From Pseudomonas nitroreducens TX1 (GTDB lineage Bacteria; Pseudomonadota; Gammaproteobacteria; Pseudomonadales; Pseudomonadaceae): DNA of 64,000 nucleotides. The translations under genes were made by a program, and so were the position numbers. How positions within the stretch are numbered: the first letter of the stretch is position 1; each line of letters begins with the position of its first letter. The stretch is from positions 23,310 through 87,309 of the forward strand of contig NZ_AMZB01000081.1 of the NCBI RefSeq assembly GCF_000313755.1. Direction: 5' to 3'. Positions 44,137 to 55,238 of this stretch are shown in pieces. The notes beneath the pieces were generated by a model. That model saw only the letters and a program-made list of their open reading frames with translations. It was not told the DNA's origin and did no database searches.

Positions 44137-45591
44137 ATGAAACTCATCGTCAAGGTCTTCCAGGAAATCACCATCAAGAGCCGGCCGGTGCGCAAGCGCT
44201 TCATCCGGCAGCTGGCGAAGAACATTCGCACGGTGCTCCGCGACCTCGACCCCGAGCTGCTGGTCGAAGGCGAGTGGGACAACCTCGAGGTCGAGACCAA
44301 AGTCACCGATCCCAAGTCCCTGCGCGAGATGATCGAGCGCCTGACCTGCACGCCGGGCATCGGCCACTTCCTGGAAGTGCACGAGTACCCGCTGGGCGAT
44401 TTCGACGACATCCTCGAAAAGTGCAAGGCCCACTTCGGCGACAAGCTGCCGGGCAAGGTCTTCTCCATGCGCTGCAAGCGCGCCGGCAAGCATCCCTTCA
44501 CCTCCATAGATGTGGAGCGCTACGTCGGCGGTGGCCTGCGCCAGCACTGCGGCGCGGCGGGCGTCTCGTTGAAGAACCCGGAAGTGGAAGTGCGCGTGGA
44601 AATCCGCCATGACCGCCTCTATGTGATCCACGCCCAGCACGATGGCCTGGGCGGCTACCCGCTGGGCGCGCTGGAGCAGGTGCTGGTGCTGATGTCCGGC
44701 GGCTTCGACTCCACCGTGGCGGCCTACCAGATGATGCGCCGCGGCATGATCAGCCACTTCGTGTTCTTCAACCTCGGCGGCCGTGCCCACGAACTGGGCG
44801 TGATGGAAGTCGCGCACTACCTGTGGAAGAAGTACGGCAGCTCCCAGCGCGTGCTGTTCGTCAGCGTGCCCTTCGAGGAAGTGGTCGGCGAGATTCTCAC
44901 CAAGGTCGACGACAGCTACATGGGCGTGACCCTGAAGCGCATGATGCTGCGCGCCGCCAGTCGAGTGGCCGAGCGCCTGGAGATCGACGCGCTGGTGACC
45001 GGCGAGGCGATTTCCCAGGTGTCCAGCCAGACCCTGCCGAACCTCTCGGTGATCGACCGGGTGACCGACACCCTGGTGCTGCGTCCGCTGATCGTCAGCC
45101 ACAAGCAGGACATCATCGACACCGCGACGCAGATCGGCACCGCCGAGTTCGCCAAGCACATGCCGGAGTATTGCGGTGTGATTTCGGTGAACCCGACCAC
45201 CCAGGCCAAGCCGTACCGCGTCGACCACGAAGAAACCAAGTTCGACATGGCCGTGCTCGACCGCGCCCTGGAGCGTTCCACCCAGATGACCGTGGATCGC
45301 GTGATCGACGAGCTGGGCAAGGACCTGTCGGTGGAAATGGTCGACGAAGTGTTGGCCGGCCAGATCGTGGTGGACATCCGCCACCCGGATGCCCAGGACG
45401 ATGAACCGCTGGCCATTGAGGGCATCGAAGTCCTGGCCATGCCGTTCTATGCGATCAACAGCAAGTTCAAGGAACTGGACCCCAACCGCCAGTACCTCCT
45501 GTATTGCGACAAGGGCGTCATGAGTCGCCTGCACGCCCACCACCTGGTCAACGAAGGGCACACCAATGTGCGTGTTTACCGTCCGCAATAA
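44137..45591 (+). CDS. thiI: tRNA 4-thiouridine synthetase / thiamine sulfurtransferase ThiI
   Basis: A 484-residue enzyme that makes 4-thiouridine at tRNA position 8 and passes sulfur to ThiS for thiamine. Domains: N-terminal ferredoxin-like and THUMP (about 1-170), PP-loop ATPase with SGGFDST (187-193), and the C-terminal rhodanese domain with the persulfide cysteine C457 ([11 protein letters not shown]). The conserved Cys of MPEYCGV is present. Long form, as in gammaproteobacteria. Confidence 0.96.
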   Translation: MKLIVKVFQEITIKSRPVRKRFIRQLAKNIRTVLRDLDPELLVEGEWDNLEVETKVTDPKSLREMIERLTCTPGIGHFLEVHEYPLGDFDDILEKCKAHFGDKLPGKVFSMRCKRAGKHPFTSIDVERYVGGGLRQHCGAAGVSLKNPEVEVRVEIRHDRLYVIHAQHDGLGGYPLGALEQVLVLMSGGFDSTVAAYQMMRRGMISHFVFFNLGGRAHELGVMEVAHYLWKKYGSSQRVLFVSVPFEEVVGEILTKVDDSYMGVTLKRMMLRAASRVAERLEIDALVTGEAISQVSSQTLPNLSVIDRVTDTLVLRPLIVSHKQDIIDTATQIGTAEFAKHMPEYCGVISVNPTTQAKPYRVDHEETKFDMAVLDRALERSTQMTVDRVIDELGKDLSVEMVDEVLAGQIVVDIRHPDAQDDEPLAIEGIEVLAMPFYAINSKFKELDPNRQYLLYCDKGVMSRLHAHHLVNEGHTNVRVYRPQ

Positions 45592-45761
45592 AGGCGCGGA
45601 CCAACGCCGCCAGCCCGGACTGTTCGGCGGCAGTATCCGCCACCGACCTCCCGACACATTCGGTGCGTAGGCTCACGCCCTGACCTTTTGCACCGCCGCG
45701 CCACGGCCCGGCCCCCGCTGCCGAAAACGGCAGCCGAAGATTCACTATCGAGACTGACACT

Positions 45762-47582
45762 GTGATCGAAAAACTGCGCAACATCGCCATCATCGCCCAC
45801 GTCGACCATGGCAAGACCACCCTCGTAGACAAGCTCCTGCGCCTGTCCGGCACCCTCGACCGCAAAGAAGCGGAAAACGAGCGCGTGATGGACTCCAACG
45901 ACCAGGAAAAAGAGCGTGGCATCACCATCCTGGCGAAGAACACCGCCCTGAAATGGAACGACTACAGCATCAACATCGTCGACACCCCCGGCCACGCCGA
46001 CTTCGGTGGCGAGGTTGAGCGCGTGATGTCCATGGTCGACTCCGTACTGCTGGTGGTCGACGCCCAGGACGGCCCCATGCCGCAGACCCGCTTCGTGACC
46101 CAGAAGGCCTTCAAGGCCGGCCTGCGTCCGATCGTCGTGGTGAACAAGATCGACCGTCCGGGCGCGCGTCCTGACTGGGTCATCGACCAGATCTTCGACC
46201 TGTTCGACAACCTCGGCGCCACCGACGAGCAGCTGGATTTCCCGATCGTCTACGCCAGTGCCCTGAACGGCATCGCCGGCATGGACCACGAGAAGATGGA
46301 CGACAACATGGACGCGCTGTTCCAGGCGATCATCGACCACGTCCCGGCGCCGAAAGTCGACGTCGACGGCCCGTTCCAGATGCAGATCTCCCAGCTGGAC
46401 TACAACAGCTTCCTCGGCGTGATCGGCATCGGCCGTATCGCCCGCGGCAAGGTCAAGACCAACACCCCGGTCGTGGCCATCAGCGACGACGGCACCAAGC
46501 GCAACGGCCGCATCCTGAAGATCATGGGTCACTCCGGTCTGCAGCGCATCGAAGTCGCCGAAGCCGAAGCCGGCGATATCGTCTGCGTCTCGGGCATGGA
46601 CGAGCTGTACATCTCCGACACCCTGTGCGACCCGCAGAATGTCGAAGCGCGCCCGCCGCTGACCGTCGACCAGCCGACCGTGAGCATGACCTTCCAGGTC
46701 AACGACTCGCCGTTCGCCGGTAAGGAAGGCAAGTTCGTCACCAGCCGCAACATCAAGGATCGTCTGGACAAGGAACTGCTGCACAACGTGGCCCTGCGCG
46801 TCGAGCAAGGCGACTCCCCGGAGAAGTTCAAGGTCTCCGGCCGTGGCGAACTGCACCTCTCGGTACTGATCGAAACCATGCGCCGTGAAGGCTTCGAGCT
46901 GGCCGTGGGCCGTCCGGAAGTGGTCATCATCGAGACCGCCGAAGGCGAGAAGCAGGAGCCTTACGAGAACGTCACCATCGACATCGAAGAGCAGCACCAG
47001 GGCTCGGTGATGGAGCAGATGGGCCTGCGCAAGGGCGATCTGACCAACATGATCCCCGACGGCAAGGGCCGCGTGCGCCTGGAATACACCATCCCGGCGC
47101 GTGGCCTGATCGGCTTCCGTAACAACTTCCTGACCCTGACCTCGGGCACCGGCATCCTGACCTCGACCTTCAGCCACTACGGCCCGATCAAGGCCGGTGA
47201 AGTGACCAACCGTCAGAACGGCGTACTGGTCTCCATGGCCACCGGCACCGCGCTGACCTACTCGCTGGAAACCCTGCAAAGCCGCGGCAAGCTGTTCCTC
47301 GGCCCGGGCGACGAGATCTACGAAGGCCAGCTGGCCGGCATCAACAGCCGCGACAACGACCTGGTGATCAACCCCACCAAAGGCAAGAAGCTCGACAACA
47401 TGCGCGCTTCGGGCAAGGACGAAGTCATCGCTCTGGTTCCGCCGATCCGCTTCACCCTGGAGCAGGCGCTGGAATTCATCGCCGATGACGAGCTGGTGGA
47501 AGTGACGCCGAAGTCGATCCGTCTGCGCAAGAAACTGCTCAACGAGAACGACCGCAAGCGCTACGAGCGCGCCAAGGTCTAA
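45762..47582 (+). CDS. typA: Ribosome-associated translational GTPase TypA/BipA
   Basis: A 606-residue EF-G-like GTPase that helps ribosome assembly and stress adaptation. G1 is [11 protein letters not shown] (13-23), G3 DTPGH and G4 [10 protein letters not shown]; domains II, III, V-like and the TypA-specific C-terminal domain follow. The start is GTG at 45762 ([10 protein letters not shown]), the usual TypA N-terminus. The 170-base gap from thiI shows no recognised signal. Confidence 0.96.
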   Translation: MIEKLRNIAIIAHVDHGKTTLVDKLLRLSGTLDRKEAENERVMDSNDQEKERGITILAKNTALKWNDYSINIVDTPGHADFGGEVERVMSMVDSVLLVVDAQDGPMPQTRFVTQKAFKAGLRPIVVVNKIDRPGARPDWVIDQIFDLFDNLGATDEQLDFPIVYASALNGIAGMDHEKMDDNMDALFQAIIDHVPAPKVDVDGPFQMQISQLDYNSFLGVIGIGRIARGKVKTNTPVVAISDDGTKRNGRILKIMGHSGLQRIEVAEAEAGDIVCVSGMDELYISDTLCDPQNVEARPPLTVDQPTVSMTFQVNDSPFAGKEGKFVTSRNIKDRLDKELLHNVALRVEQGDSPEKFKVSGRGELHLSVLIETMRREGFELAVGRPEVVIIETAEGEKQEPYENVTIDIEEQHQGSVMEQMGLRKGDLTNMIPDGKGRVRLEYTIPARGLIGFRNNFLTLTSGTGILTSTFSHYGPIKAGEVTNRQNGVLVSMATGTALTYSLETLQSRGKLFLGPGDEIYEGQLAGINSRDNDLVINPTKGKKLDNMRASGKDEVIALVPPIRFTLEQALEFIADDELVEVTPKSIRLRKKLLNENDRKRYERAKV

Positions 47583-47597
47583 CTCGACCAGCAATAC

Positions 47598-47630
47598 GAA
47601 AAAAGCCGGGCACCTGCCCGGCTTTTTTTT
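47598..47630 (+). terminator. Terminator of typA
   Basis: An eleven-base-pair stem AAAAGCCGGGC/GCCCGGCTTTT is followed by more T residues, 18 bases past the typA stop. Confidence 0.93.
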
Positions 47631-47657
47631 GCCCTTCTTCCGCGCAGTCTCACCGGG

Positions 47658-47740
47658 GCTGTAGGAGCGAGCTTGCTCGCGAACGGATTCTCCGGCGGCA
47701 TTGAGGCTGGACGGCTCGCGAGCAAGCTCGCTCCTACAGC
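47658..47740. repeat. Inverted pair of REP-type repeats
   Basis: GTAGGAGCGAGCTTGCTCGC at 47661-47680 and its reverse complement at about 47717-47736 enclose a 36-base spacer. Each arm is itself a hairpin (GCGAGC-TT-GCTCGC). Two further pairs occur at 57861-57931 and 63933-64000. The rest of the gap up to 47930 shows only the DUF2339 upstream region with a possible TATACT box near 47860. Confidence 0.85.
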
Positions 47741-47930
47741 AAGAGTCGCAAGGTAGGAAATGTCTGCCTTTTCCCGTGAGGCGTGGCTGAAGGGCCTCCT
47801 GCGGCGTCTTATCCTTCGAAGCTGTGAGATCGTGGACGCAGGCCAGGGAGCCGGGCCGATATACTCAGCTTTCCGGGCGCTCGCGTCCGGTTCGGGATGG
47901 ATTCGCAAAGAACCTCAAGGATTCGAAAGC

Positions 47931-50900
47931 ATGCAATGGATTTTCATGCTGGTCGGCCTGGTCATCGGCGCCGCTGCGGGCGAGTCGATCACCGGGGCGG
48001 TGTTGGGCGCGGTAGTGGGCCTTGCTCTGGGGCAGACACTCGCGCTGCAGAGCCTGCAGCGGGAGAACGCCAGCCTTCGAGCTGAGCTGAAGGCTTTTGG
48101 CGAGCGCTTCGATCAGGGCACCAAGGCCCTTTACGAACGGTTGCTGCAGGTGGAGCGTGGCGCCGCCGCGCAGGCACTGCCGCCCAGCGTCGAGTCCGTT
48201 GACCCGGTCGCACCGGTTGAAGCCGAGCCCGAGGTCGAAGCTCCCGCCAGCGAAACCGCAGCCACCGAACCGGACTGGAACATCGAACTGCCCGCCGACG
48301 AGCTGGCGCCGGCCCCGTTGGCTGCCGCACGGGTGGAAGCGCCCATCGAGTGGTCCGATCTGGTGCTCGAGCCGATGGAAAAGTCAGTTGCCCAGGCCCG
48401 CGACGAGGAGCCCATGGCTCAGCCGCAGCCGGCTCCTGCCGCTCCTGCGCTGCCACCGCCGCCACCCGTTCCATCCTTGTTCGACCGTGCCTTCGGCGCT
48501 GCCCGTGACTGGCTGCTGGGTGGCAACACCGTGCTGCGCGTCGGCGTGGTGCTGCTGTTCCTCGGCCTGGCCTTCCTGCTGCGCTACGCCACCGAAGGCA
48601 TGACCATGCCGCCGCAAGGTCCGTACCTCGGCACCGCCGCCGCCGCGCTGGCGCTGCTCGGGCTCGGCTGGTGGCTGCGCCACCGGCGCCCGGCCTATGC
48701 GCTGATCCTCCAGGGCACCGGCGTCGCCGTGCTCTACCTGACGGTGTTCGCCAGCATCAAGCTGTACCCGGCGATGAACCACGGTGAAGTGCTGATCGAC
48801 CCGAAGGCCGGCTTCGTGCTGCTGGTGGCGGTTACCCTGTTCTCGGCGATCCTCGCCGTCCTGCAGGATGCCGTGGGGCTCGCCGCCGCTGCCGCACTGG
48901 GCGGTTTCGCCGCGCCGATCCTGGCGTCCACCGGCGGTGGCAGCCATGTCGCGCTGTTCAGCTACTTCGCCCTGCTCAACGCCGGCATCTTCGCCATTGC
49001 CTGGTTCAAGGCCTGGCGGATGCTCAACCTGATCGGCTTCTTCGGCACCTTCGGCATCGGCCTCGCCTGGGGGCTGCGCTCGTACAAGCCGGAGCTGTTC
49101 GGGACGACCGAGCCGTTCCTGATCCTGTTCTTCCTCACCTACGTCGCCATCGGCCTGCTGTTCGCCCGCCGTCGCCTGCGCCAGGCGGCGGGTGCGCCGG
49201 AGGACGATTCCCGCGAAGCGCTGCTGCGCTGGTCGGCGCGGCAGACCGACTACGTCGACGGGACCGTGCTGTTCGGCACGCCGCTGGTGGGGTTCGGCCT
49301 GCAATACGCGATCATCCAGCACCTGGAGTTCGGCGCGGCGTTCAGCGCCCTGGCGCTGGGCCTGTTTTACATGGTGCTCGCCCGCCTGCTGGCCGGGCGC
49401 ACCGCCGGCCGCGCGCTGCTGCTGGTGGAAACCTGCCTGGCGCTGGGCGTGGTATTCGGCACGCTGGCGATCCCGCTGGGGCTGGATGCGCGCTGGACCT
49501 CGGCCGCCTGGGCCGTGGAAGGCGCCGGCATCTTCTGGCTCGGCTTGCGCCAGCAGCGGCCATTGGCTCGGATCTTTGCCTTGTTGCTGCAAGTTGGCGC
49601 GGCGCTGGCCTTCCTTGCCGGCCTGGAGATGAACCCGCTGTCGCTGACCCTGCTCGACGGCGCACCGCTAGGCGCACTGATGCTCGGCGTGGCGCTGCTG
49701 TTCAGCTTCTGGAACCTGCGCAATGCCGATCCGCAGACCCTGCGCAGTTGGGAGGCGAACGCCCGCCCGCTGCTGGCGGCCTTCGGTCTGGCGTTCCTCT
49801 ACCTGATCGCACCCCTGCTGATGGGCGCGGACGGCACGGCCATGACCTGGGCCGTCGCCGGGCTGGCGACCCTGTTTGCCGCGCTGCGCCTGCGTTCGCG
49901 CACCTTCCTGGCTTGCGCCTTTGCGGTGCAGCTGCTGGGTGGTGCGGTGTTCCTGCTGCATCTGCACGGCGCCCAGGAGGGTAGTGGCGTGCTCGGTTCC
50001 GGCTGGCGCGGGCTGGTCACCGCCTCGCTGATCGGTCTGGCGCTGATCGCCGCCATGCTCATCGCGGCACGTGATTCGATGGTGCGCGATGACCGCCGGC
50101 TGATGCTCGGCCTGAGCGTCGTCCTGCTGCTGGGCCTGGCCTTCATCAACCTAGCTGTACTTTTCGTGCTGCCGTGGCAGACCGCCGCCGCCGTCTGGGC
50201 CGGCAGCGGCCTGCTGATCCTTTGGCTGAGCGTGCAATTGCAGCAGCGCGCCGCGTTCGTCTTCGGCCTGGTGCTGCAGGTGATCGGCGCCGGGGCCTTC
50301 CTGCTCGGCGGCTCGGTGTTGTTCGGCGACCTGCCCGGCGAGGGGCTGACACCCTTGGCGCACATGGGCTTCTGGACCCCTGCGGTGCTGGCGCTGGCCG
50401 CGTTGATCGGCGCCTGGCGCCTGCATCGCGCCAGTGAGCGTGAGCACAACCTGGCGCTCGGCGGCCTTGGACTGGAGCAACTGTCGCAATTGCTGCTCGT
50501 GTGGGGCGCTGGCTGGTGGGCGCTGACCACTGTCTGGGAAATTGCCCGCTTCGTGCCCGCCGAGATGCGCGAGCATGTGGCGCTGCTGGTGGCGGCGGTC
50601 AGCGCCGGTCTCTGGTCGCTGCTGGCGCGCCGTGAGCAGTGGCGCGCGCTGGCTCTGCTGTGCCTAACGCTGGTGCCGGTGTCGCTGGTGGCGCTGGCCA
50701 GTGCCTGGAACCTGGACTATCACCCATTGGCACAACTGGGCTGGCTCGGCTGGCTGGCGGTATTCGCGGTGCACTTCTTCACTCTGCGCCGACTCGACGC
50801 CATGCTGCCGCAGCGTGCGGCACAGGCAGCCCATGTTCTGGGTTGCTGGCTGATCCTCGGCGTGCTGGCGCTGGAGCTGCGCTACCTGTTCTTCGCCCTG

Positions 50901-51635
50901 GCCGAGCATTACAACGCCTGGCGCTGGCTGGGCTGGGCGCTGGTGCCGAGCCTGTTCCTGATCCTCATGGGGGGCGTGGCGCGTCTGCCGTGGCCGGTGG
51001 CGGCCTTCGAGCGCGAGTACCGCGCGATCGCGGCCGCGCCGGTGGCCCTGGCGCTGCTGGGCTGGTTCTGGTTGGTCAACCTGTTCAGCAACGGCGCCGC
51101 CGACCCGCTGCCGTACCTGCCCTTGGTGAACCCGCTGGAGCTGGGCATGCTCATCGTGCTGGCGGCGATCTTCCAATGGACGCGCCTGGGCCTGCCGCAA
51201 CTGGGCGTCGCCGAGTCGACCCTGCGCCTGCCGGTGCAGGCGGTGCTCGGTGCTTCGCTGTTCGCCCTGCTGACCATGGCCGTGTGCCGCACCGCGCACC
51301 ATTGGGGTGGCGTGGTGTTCGAGTTCGATTCCCTGAGCCAGTCCATGCTGGTACAGGCCGGGTTGTCCATCGTCTGGGCGCTGATTGCGCTGGGCCTGAT
51401 GATCGCCGGGCACCTGCGCGGTCGCCGCGACTTCTGGCTGGTCGGGGCGTTGCTGCTGGTGGTCGTGGTGATCAAGCTGTTCCTTGTCGACCGCGCCAGC
51501 GGCGGCAGCCTGGAACGCATCATTTCCTTCATCGGCGTCGGCGTGCTGATGCTGATCGTCGGCTACTTCGCGCCGCTGCCGCCGCGCCGGCCAGCGACCG
51601 AAGAACTTTCGCAACAGGAGCAACCCTCCGCATGA
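47931..51635 (+). CDS. DUF2339 multi-helix membrane protein
   Basis: A 1234-residue inner-membrane protein. A Gly/Ala-rich N-terminal helix (2-30) and short coiled coil are followed by a Pro/Glu-rich soluble linker (about 80-190), then about 25-30 hydrophobic segments starting near GNTVLRVGVVLLFLGLAFLLRYATEG, the DUF2339 signature region. No function is known. It overlaps the DUF3999 gene by ATGA, and the two domains commonly occur as neighbours. AAGGA precedes the ATG at 47931. Confidence 0.85.
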   Translation: MQWIFMLVGLVIGAAAGESITGAVLGAVVGLALGQTLALQSLQRENASLRAELKAFGERFDQGTKALYERLLQVERGAAAQALPPSVESVDPVAPVEAEPEVEAPASETAATEPDWNIELPADELAPAPLAAARVEAPIEWSDLVLEPMEKSVAQARDEEPMAQPQPAPAAPALPPPPPVPSLFDRAFGAARDWLLGGNTVLRVGVVLLFLGLAFLLRYATEGMTMPPQGPYLGTAAAALALLGLGWWLRHRRPAYALILQGTGVAVLYLTVFASIKLYPAMNHGEVLIDPKAGFVLLVAVTLFSAILAVLQDAVGLAAAAALGGFAAPILASTGGGSHVALFSYFALLNAGIFAIAWFKAWRMLNLIGFFGTFGIGLAWGLRSYKPELFGTTEPFLILFFLTYVAIGLLFARRRLRQAAGAPEDDSREALLRWSARQTDYVDGTVLFGTPLVGFGLQYAIIQHLEFGAAFSALALGLFYMVLARLLAGRTAGRALLLVETCLALGVVFGTLAIPLGLDARWTSAAWAVEGAGIFWLGLRQQRPLARIFALLLQVGAALAFLAGLEMNPLSLTLLDGAPLGALMLGVALLFSFWNLRNADPQTLRSWEANARPLLAAFGLAFLYLIAPLLMGADGTAMTWAVAGLATLFAALRLRSRTFLACAFAVQLLGGAVFLLHLHGAQEGSGVLGSGWRGLVTASLIGLALIAAMLIAARDSMVRDDRRLMLGLSVVLLLGLAFINLAVLFVLPWQTAAAVWAGSGLLILWLSVQLQQRAAFVFGLVLQVIGAGAFLLGGSVLFGDLPGEGLTPLAHMGFWTPAVLALAALIGAWRLHRASEREHNLALGGLGLEQLSQLLLVWGAGWWALTTVWEIARFVPAEMREHVALLVAAVSAGLWSLLARREQWRALALLCLTLVPVSLVALASAWNLDYHPLAQLGWLGWLAVFAVHFFTLRRLDAMLPQRAAQAAHVLGCWLILGVLALELRYLFFALAEHYNAWRWLGWALVPSLFLILMGGVARLPWPVAAFEREYRAIAAAPVALALLGWFWLVNLFSNGAADPLPYLPLVNPLELGMLIVLAAIFQWTRLGLPQLGVAESTLRLPVQAVLGASLFALLTMAVCRTAHHWGGVVFEFDSLSQSMLVQAGLSIVWALIALGLMIAGHLRGRRDFWLVGALLLVVVVIKLFLVDRASGGSLERIISFIGVGVLMLIVGYFAPLPPRRPATEELSQQEQPSA

Positions 51636-52996
51636 AGCTCATCCCCCTTGTCCTGCTTGCAGGTGCCTGCCTGCTGGGCAACCAGGCCAGCGCCGCGCCC
51701 ACTCCGGCGGACTTCGCCCATCGCGTTCCGCTGGAGGTGTCCGGCAACGGCCCGTGGTACCGCGTGCAGCTGCCCATCGAGGTGCTGTTCGCCGCCCGCC
51801 ATGGCGACCTGCGCGACGTGCGCATCTTCAACGCCGAAGGCGAGGCGCTGCCCTACAGCCTGCGCACCAGTGCGGCCAGTGAGCAGCAGGTACGCAGTGA
51901 AGTGCAGGCGCGCATCTTCCCGTTGCGCGGCGCCTCAGGCAGCGCGGCCGGCGACAACCTGAAAATCGTCCGCAGCACCACCGGCACCATCCTTGAAATC
52001 ACTCCGAATGCACCTGCCCAGGACAAGACCCAGGTGCTGCGCGGCTGGCTGCTGGAAACCGGTTCCGGCGACCTGCCGCTGGATCGCCTGCAACTGGACT
52101 GGACGGCGGACAGCGACGGCTTCCAGCGCTTGCGCGTCGAAGCCAGCGACGACCTGGAGCACTGGCGCTCCCTTGGCGAGGGGCAGCTGGCGCGGCTGGA
52201 CTTCAACGGCGAGCGCATCGAGCAGAACGACATTGCATTGCCCGGCGAGAAGGCACGCTATCTGCGCCTGTGGTGGGAATCGCCGGAGCAGGCCGCGCAA
52301 TTGGTCGGCGCCACGCTCAGCGGTAGTCGCAGCAGCAGCGGCCCGGTGCCGATGCTCTGGTCCGAGCCGCTGGCGGCCAAGGCCGACAACAACGGCGACT
52401 TCAGCTGGAGCCTGCCGTTGGCGCTGCCGGTGGAACGCGTGCGGATTCCCCTGCAACAGGACAACACCCTGGCGCCAGTGGTGATCTCCGGCCGCCACGA
52501 CGGCAACGTGCAATGGACGCCGCTGGCGCGCGGCGTGCTGTATCGCCTGCCGGGGCAGGGCGGTGAGATCACCCAGGAGGAGCTGCAACTGCCCGGCACC
52601 ACCCTTGGCCAGCTGCGTCTGCAGGTGGATGCGCGCGGCGGTGGCCTGGGCGGTTCGACAGCGCACCTGAGCGTGGGTGTTCGTGCCAGCGAGCTGGTGT
52701 TCCTCGCCCGCGGCGGCGCGCCTTATGAACTGGCGGTGGGCAGCGGCTCCCTCAGCGATGCCAGCCTGCCGCTGACCACCCTGGTGCCCGGTTACGAACC
52801 CAGGCGCCTGGCGAGCATGGGCGAGGCGCGGCTCAAGGGCACTCTGCAAGCGCCCGCGTCGCCATTGCCTGCCGATGTCGCGAAATCCGATACCCACTGG
52901 AAACGATACGGCCTTTGGGCGCTGCTGCTGGCGGGCGTCGGCCTGCTCGCGCTGATGGCGCTGAGCCTGTTGCGGAGCAGTCGTCAAACCGGCTGA
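51632..52996 (+). CDS. DUF3999 family periplasmic protein
   Basis: A 454-residue protein with a signal peptide (cleavage near NQASAAP), a large beta-rich periplasmic region (about 25-415) and a single C-terminal membrane helix (about 425-446, LWALLLAGVGLLALMALSLL). This fits DUF3999. The middle contains LRLWWESPEQAAQLVGATLSG, reminiscent of carbohydrate-binding folds. The start overlaps the DUF2339 stop (ATGA), implying the two proteins work together. Confidence 0.82.
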   Translation: MKLIPLVLLAGACLLGNQASAAPTPADFAHRVPLEVSGNGPWYRVQLPIEVLFAARHGDLRDVRIFNAEGEALPYSLRTSAASEQQVRSEVQARIFPLRGASGSAAGDNLKIVRSTTGTILEITPNAPAQDKTQVLRGWLLETGSGDLPLDRLQLDWTADSDGFQRLRVEASDDLEHWRSLGEGQLARLDFNGERIEQNDIALPGEKARYLRLWWESPEQAAQLVGATLSGSRSSSGPVPMLWSEPLAAKADNNGDFSWSLPLALPVERVRIPLQQDNTLAPVVISGRHDGNVQWTPLARGVLYRLPGQGGEITQEELQLPGTTLGQLRLQVDARGGGLGGSTAHLSVGVRASELVFLARGGAPYELAVGSGSLSDASLPLTTLVPGYEPRRLASMGEARLKGTLQAPASPLPADVAKSDTHWKRYGLWALLLAGVGLLALMALSLLRSSRQTG

Positions 52997-53098
52997 TCGA
53001 CGCGGATCGCCGCACGATAGGGGTGTCGCTTGTAGAAATTCTGATACTGTCTTGCCTGTTCTGATTGCCCGAATAACAACAAAGCATGGAGTAGCAGA

Positions 53099-55006
53099 AT
53101 GATCAGAAAGGCGCTCACCCCGCTGGCGGCTGCATGCGCGATGGCCGTTGCCACGCAGGCCTCCGCAGCCCCTTCGCCGTATTCCACCCTGGTCGTCTTC
53201 GGCGACAGCCTGAGCGATTCCGGCCAGTTCGCCGATGCCGGCGGCCCCGCCGGTGCCAGTACCCGTTTCACCAACCGCGTCGGCCCGACCTACCTGGACG
53301 GCAGCGGCGAGATCTTCGGCCCCACCGCGCCGATGATCCTGGGCGGCAAGCTGGGTATCGGCGGCACCGACCTGAACCCTTCGACTTCGTTGGTTCCCGG
53401 TACGGTGGACGGCAACAACTGGGCGGTCGGCGGCTACCGCACCGACCAGATCTACGATTCGATCACCGCTGCCGGCGGCTCGGTGGTGACTTCCGGCTCC
53501 ACCAGCCGCACCCGTGATGGCTACCTGGTGAACAACCGCGCCGATCCGAATGCGCTGTACTACCTCACCGGTGGCGGCAACGACTTCCTCCAGTTGCGCA
53601 TCACCAACGACCCGACGGCCCGTGCTGCGGCCGGCCGCCTGGTGGATAGCGTGGATGCGCTGCACAACGCCGGTGCGCGCTACATCATGGTCTGGTTGCT
53701 GCCCGACCTTGGGCAGACGCCGGCCACCAACGGAACCGCGCTGCAATCCTTCGGCACCCAGCTGTCGGGCATCTTCAACGAGGAGCTGGTCAGCCAGCTC
53801 GCCGCCTCCAACGCCAACGTCATCCCGCTGAATATCCCGGCGATGTTCAAGGAGGTGCTGGCCACGCCGGGCGCCTATGGCCTGGCGACCGACCAGAACC
53901 TGATCGGCACCTGCTTCAGCGGCAACAACTGCCCGGAGAACCCGGTGTACGGCCGCCACGGCACCCAACCCGACCCGACCAAGCTGATCTTCAACGATGG
54001 CGTGCACCCGACCATCGCCGGCCAGAGCCTGATCGCCGACTACGCCTATTCGGTGCTCTCCGCCCCCTGGGAAGCGACCCTGCTGCCGGAAATGGCCCTG
54101 GGCACGTACAACGCCTACCAGGACCAACTGCGCAGCCAGTGGCTGGCGGACTGGGAAAACTGGCAGGGTGTCAACCAGTGGCGCGGCTTCGTCACCGGGG
54201 GAGCGCAGCACCTCGACTACGATGACCAGGACAGCGCGGCCGATGGCGACGGCTATGGCGCCAACCTGACCCTGGGCACCAGCTATCGACTCGACGACGC
54301 CTGGCGAGTGGGCGGTTCGCTGGGTTTCTACCGGCAGAAGCTGGAGCTGGGCGCGGATGACTCGGACTACAAGCTGGGCAGCTACCTGGGCAGCCTGTTC
54401 GTGCAGTTCCAGCAGAACCGCTGGTGGGCCGACGCCTCCGTGACCGGTGGCAAGCTCGACTATGAAGACGCCAACCGCAAGTTCACCATCATCAACCACG
54501 AGGTCGAGGAAAAGGCCGACACCGACGGCAGCCTGCTGGCCTTCAGCGGTCGACTGGGTTACGACATCGCCCAGGGCGGCGAGAGCTGGCACCTCTCGCC
54601 CTTCGTCAGCGCCGACTGGGCGCGGGTGAAAGTGGACGGCTACGAAGAGGACAGCGGCCGTTCCACCGCGCTGGCCTATGACGAGCAGAAGCGCTACTCC
54701 CGCCGCCTGGGCGTCGGCCTGCAGGGCAAGCTGGACCTGTCGCAGGAAACCCAGCTGTTCGGCGAGGTCGCCGTGGAGCGCGAATATGCCGACGACACGC
54801 AGAATGTCGGGATGAACTTCACCAGCCTGCCGGACGTCGGTTTCAGCCTGCAGGGCTATACCCCGCAGAGCCACCTGCAGCGCGCCACCATTGGCTTCGC
54901 CCAGAAGCTGACCCCGGAACTCTCGCTGCGCGGCGGCTACAGTGCGCACCGCAGCAGCGACGACCTGGCCCAGGGCGTGAACCTGGCGCTGAGCCTGGAC
55001 TTCTGA
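53099..55006 (+). CDS. estA: Autotransporter GDSL esterase EstA
   Basis: A 635-residue outer-membrane autotransporter. The signal peptide ends near QASAAP; the passenger is a GDSL lipase with FGDSLSDSG (nucleophile S37), GGGNDF and the C-terminal NDGVHPT with the catalytic Asp-His. The last 270 residues form a 12-strand beta-barrel ending in the classical terminal Phe (LALSLDF). In P. aeruginosa EstA stays cell-bound and affects rhamnolipid production and motility. Confidence 0.94.
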   Translation: MIRKALTPLAAACAMAVATQASAAPSPYSTLVVFGDSLSDSGQFADAGGPAGASTRFTNRVGPTYLDGSGEIFGPTAPMILGGKLGIGGTDLNPSTSLVPGTVDGNNWAVGGYRTDQIYDSITAAGGSVVTSGSTSRTRDGYLVNNRADPNALYYLTGGGNDFLQLRITNDPTARAAAGRLVDSVDALHNAGARYIMVWLLPDLGQTPATNGTALQSFGTQLSGIFNEELVSQLAASNANVIPLNIPAMFKEVLATPGAYGLATDQNLIGTCFSGNNCPENPVYGRHGTQPDPTKLIFNDGVHPTIAGQSLIADYAYSVLSAPWEATLLPEMALGTYNAYQDQLRSQWLADWENWQGVNQWRGFVTGGAQHLDYDDQDSAADGDGYGANLTLGTSYRLDDAWRVGGSLGFYRQKLELGADDSDYKLGSYLGSLFVQFQQNRWWADASVTGGKLDYEDANRKFTIINHEVEEKADTDGSLLAFSGRLGYDIAQGGESWHLSPFVSADWARVKVDGYEEDSGRSTALAYDEQKRYSRRLGVGLQGKLDLSQETQLFGEVAVEREYADDTQNVGMNFTSLPDVGFSLQGYTPQSHLQRATIGFAQKLTPELSLRGGYSAHRSSDDLAQGVNLALSLDF

Positions 55007-55025
55007 TCGGCTGATCCAAGCGTCG

Positions 55026-55064
55026 CGGGGTGACGGGCGGTTGCGGCCGTCGCCCCGTTTTCTT
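55026..55064 (+). terminator. Terminator of estA
   Basis: CGGGG-T-GACGG pairs with CCGTC-G-CCCCG (one mismatch) around a GC-rich loop and is followed by TTTTCTTT, 20 bases past the estA stop. Confidence 0.75.
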
Positions 55065-55238
55065 TCCACTGTACTGCTCGCCGCGCGGCCGAAGGTCGCG
55101 GGGCCGACCGCCTTTGGGGAACTGCCCGTGCGCGGCGGGCTCCAAGCATTCGGCGACCCCACCGTGCAGGAGGCGTCGCGGTCTTTTCCACGCTAGAATG
55201 CGCCCTGATTTTTTCTACCTTCTCCCCTGGAGCCTTCC

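Noticed and set aside
45576..47594. A 672-codon minus-strand frame opposite typA
   Set aside because: TypA is unambiguous and the antisense frame has no family features.
51935..55162. A 1075-codon minus-strand open frame opposite DUF3999 and estA
   Set aside because: It spans two real genes and the terminator between them, with no recognisable domain or ribosome site.
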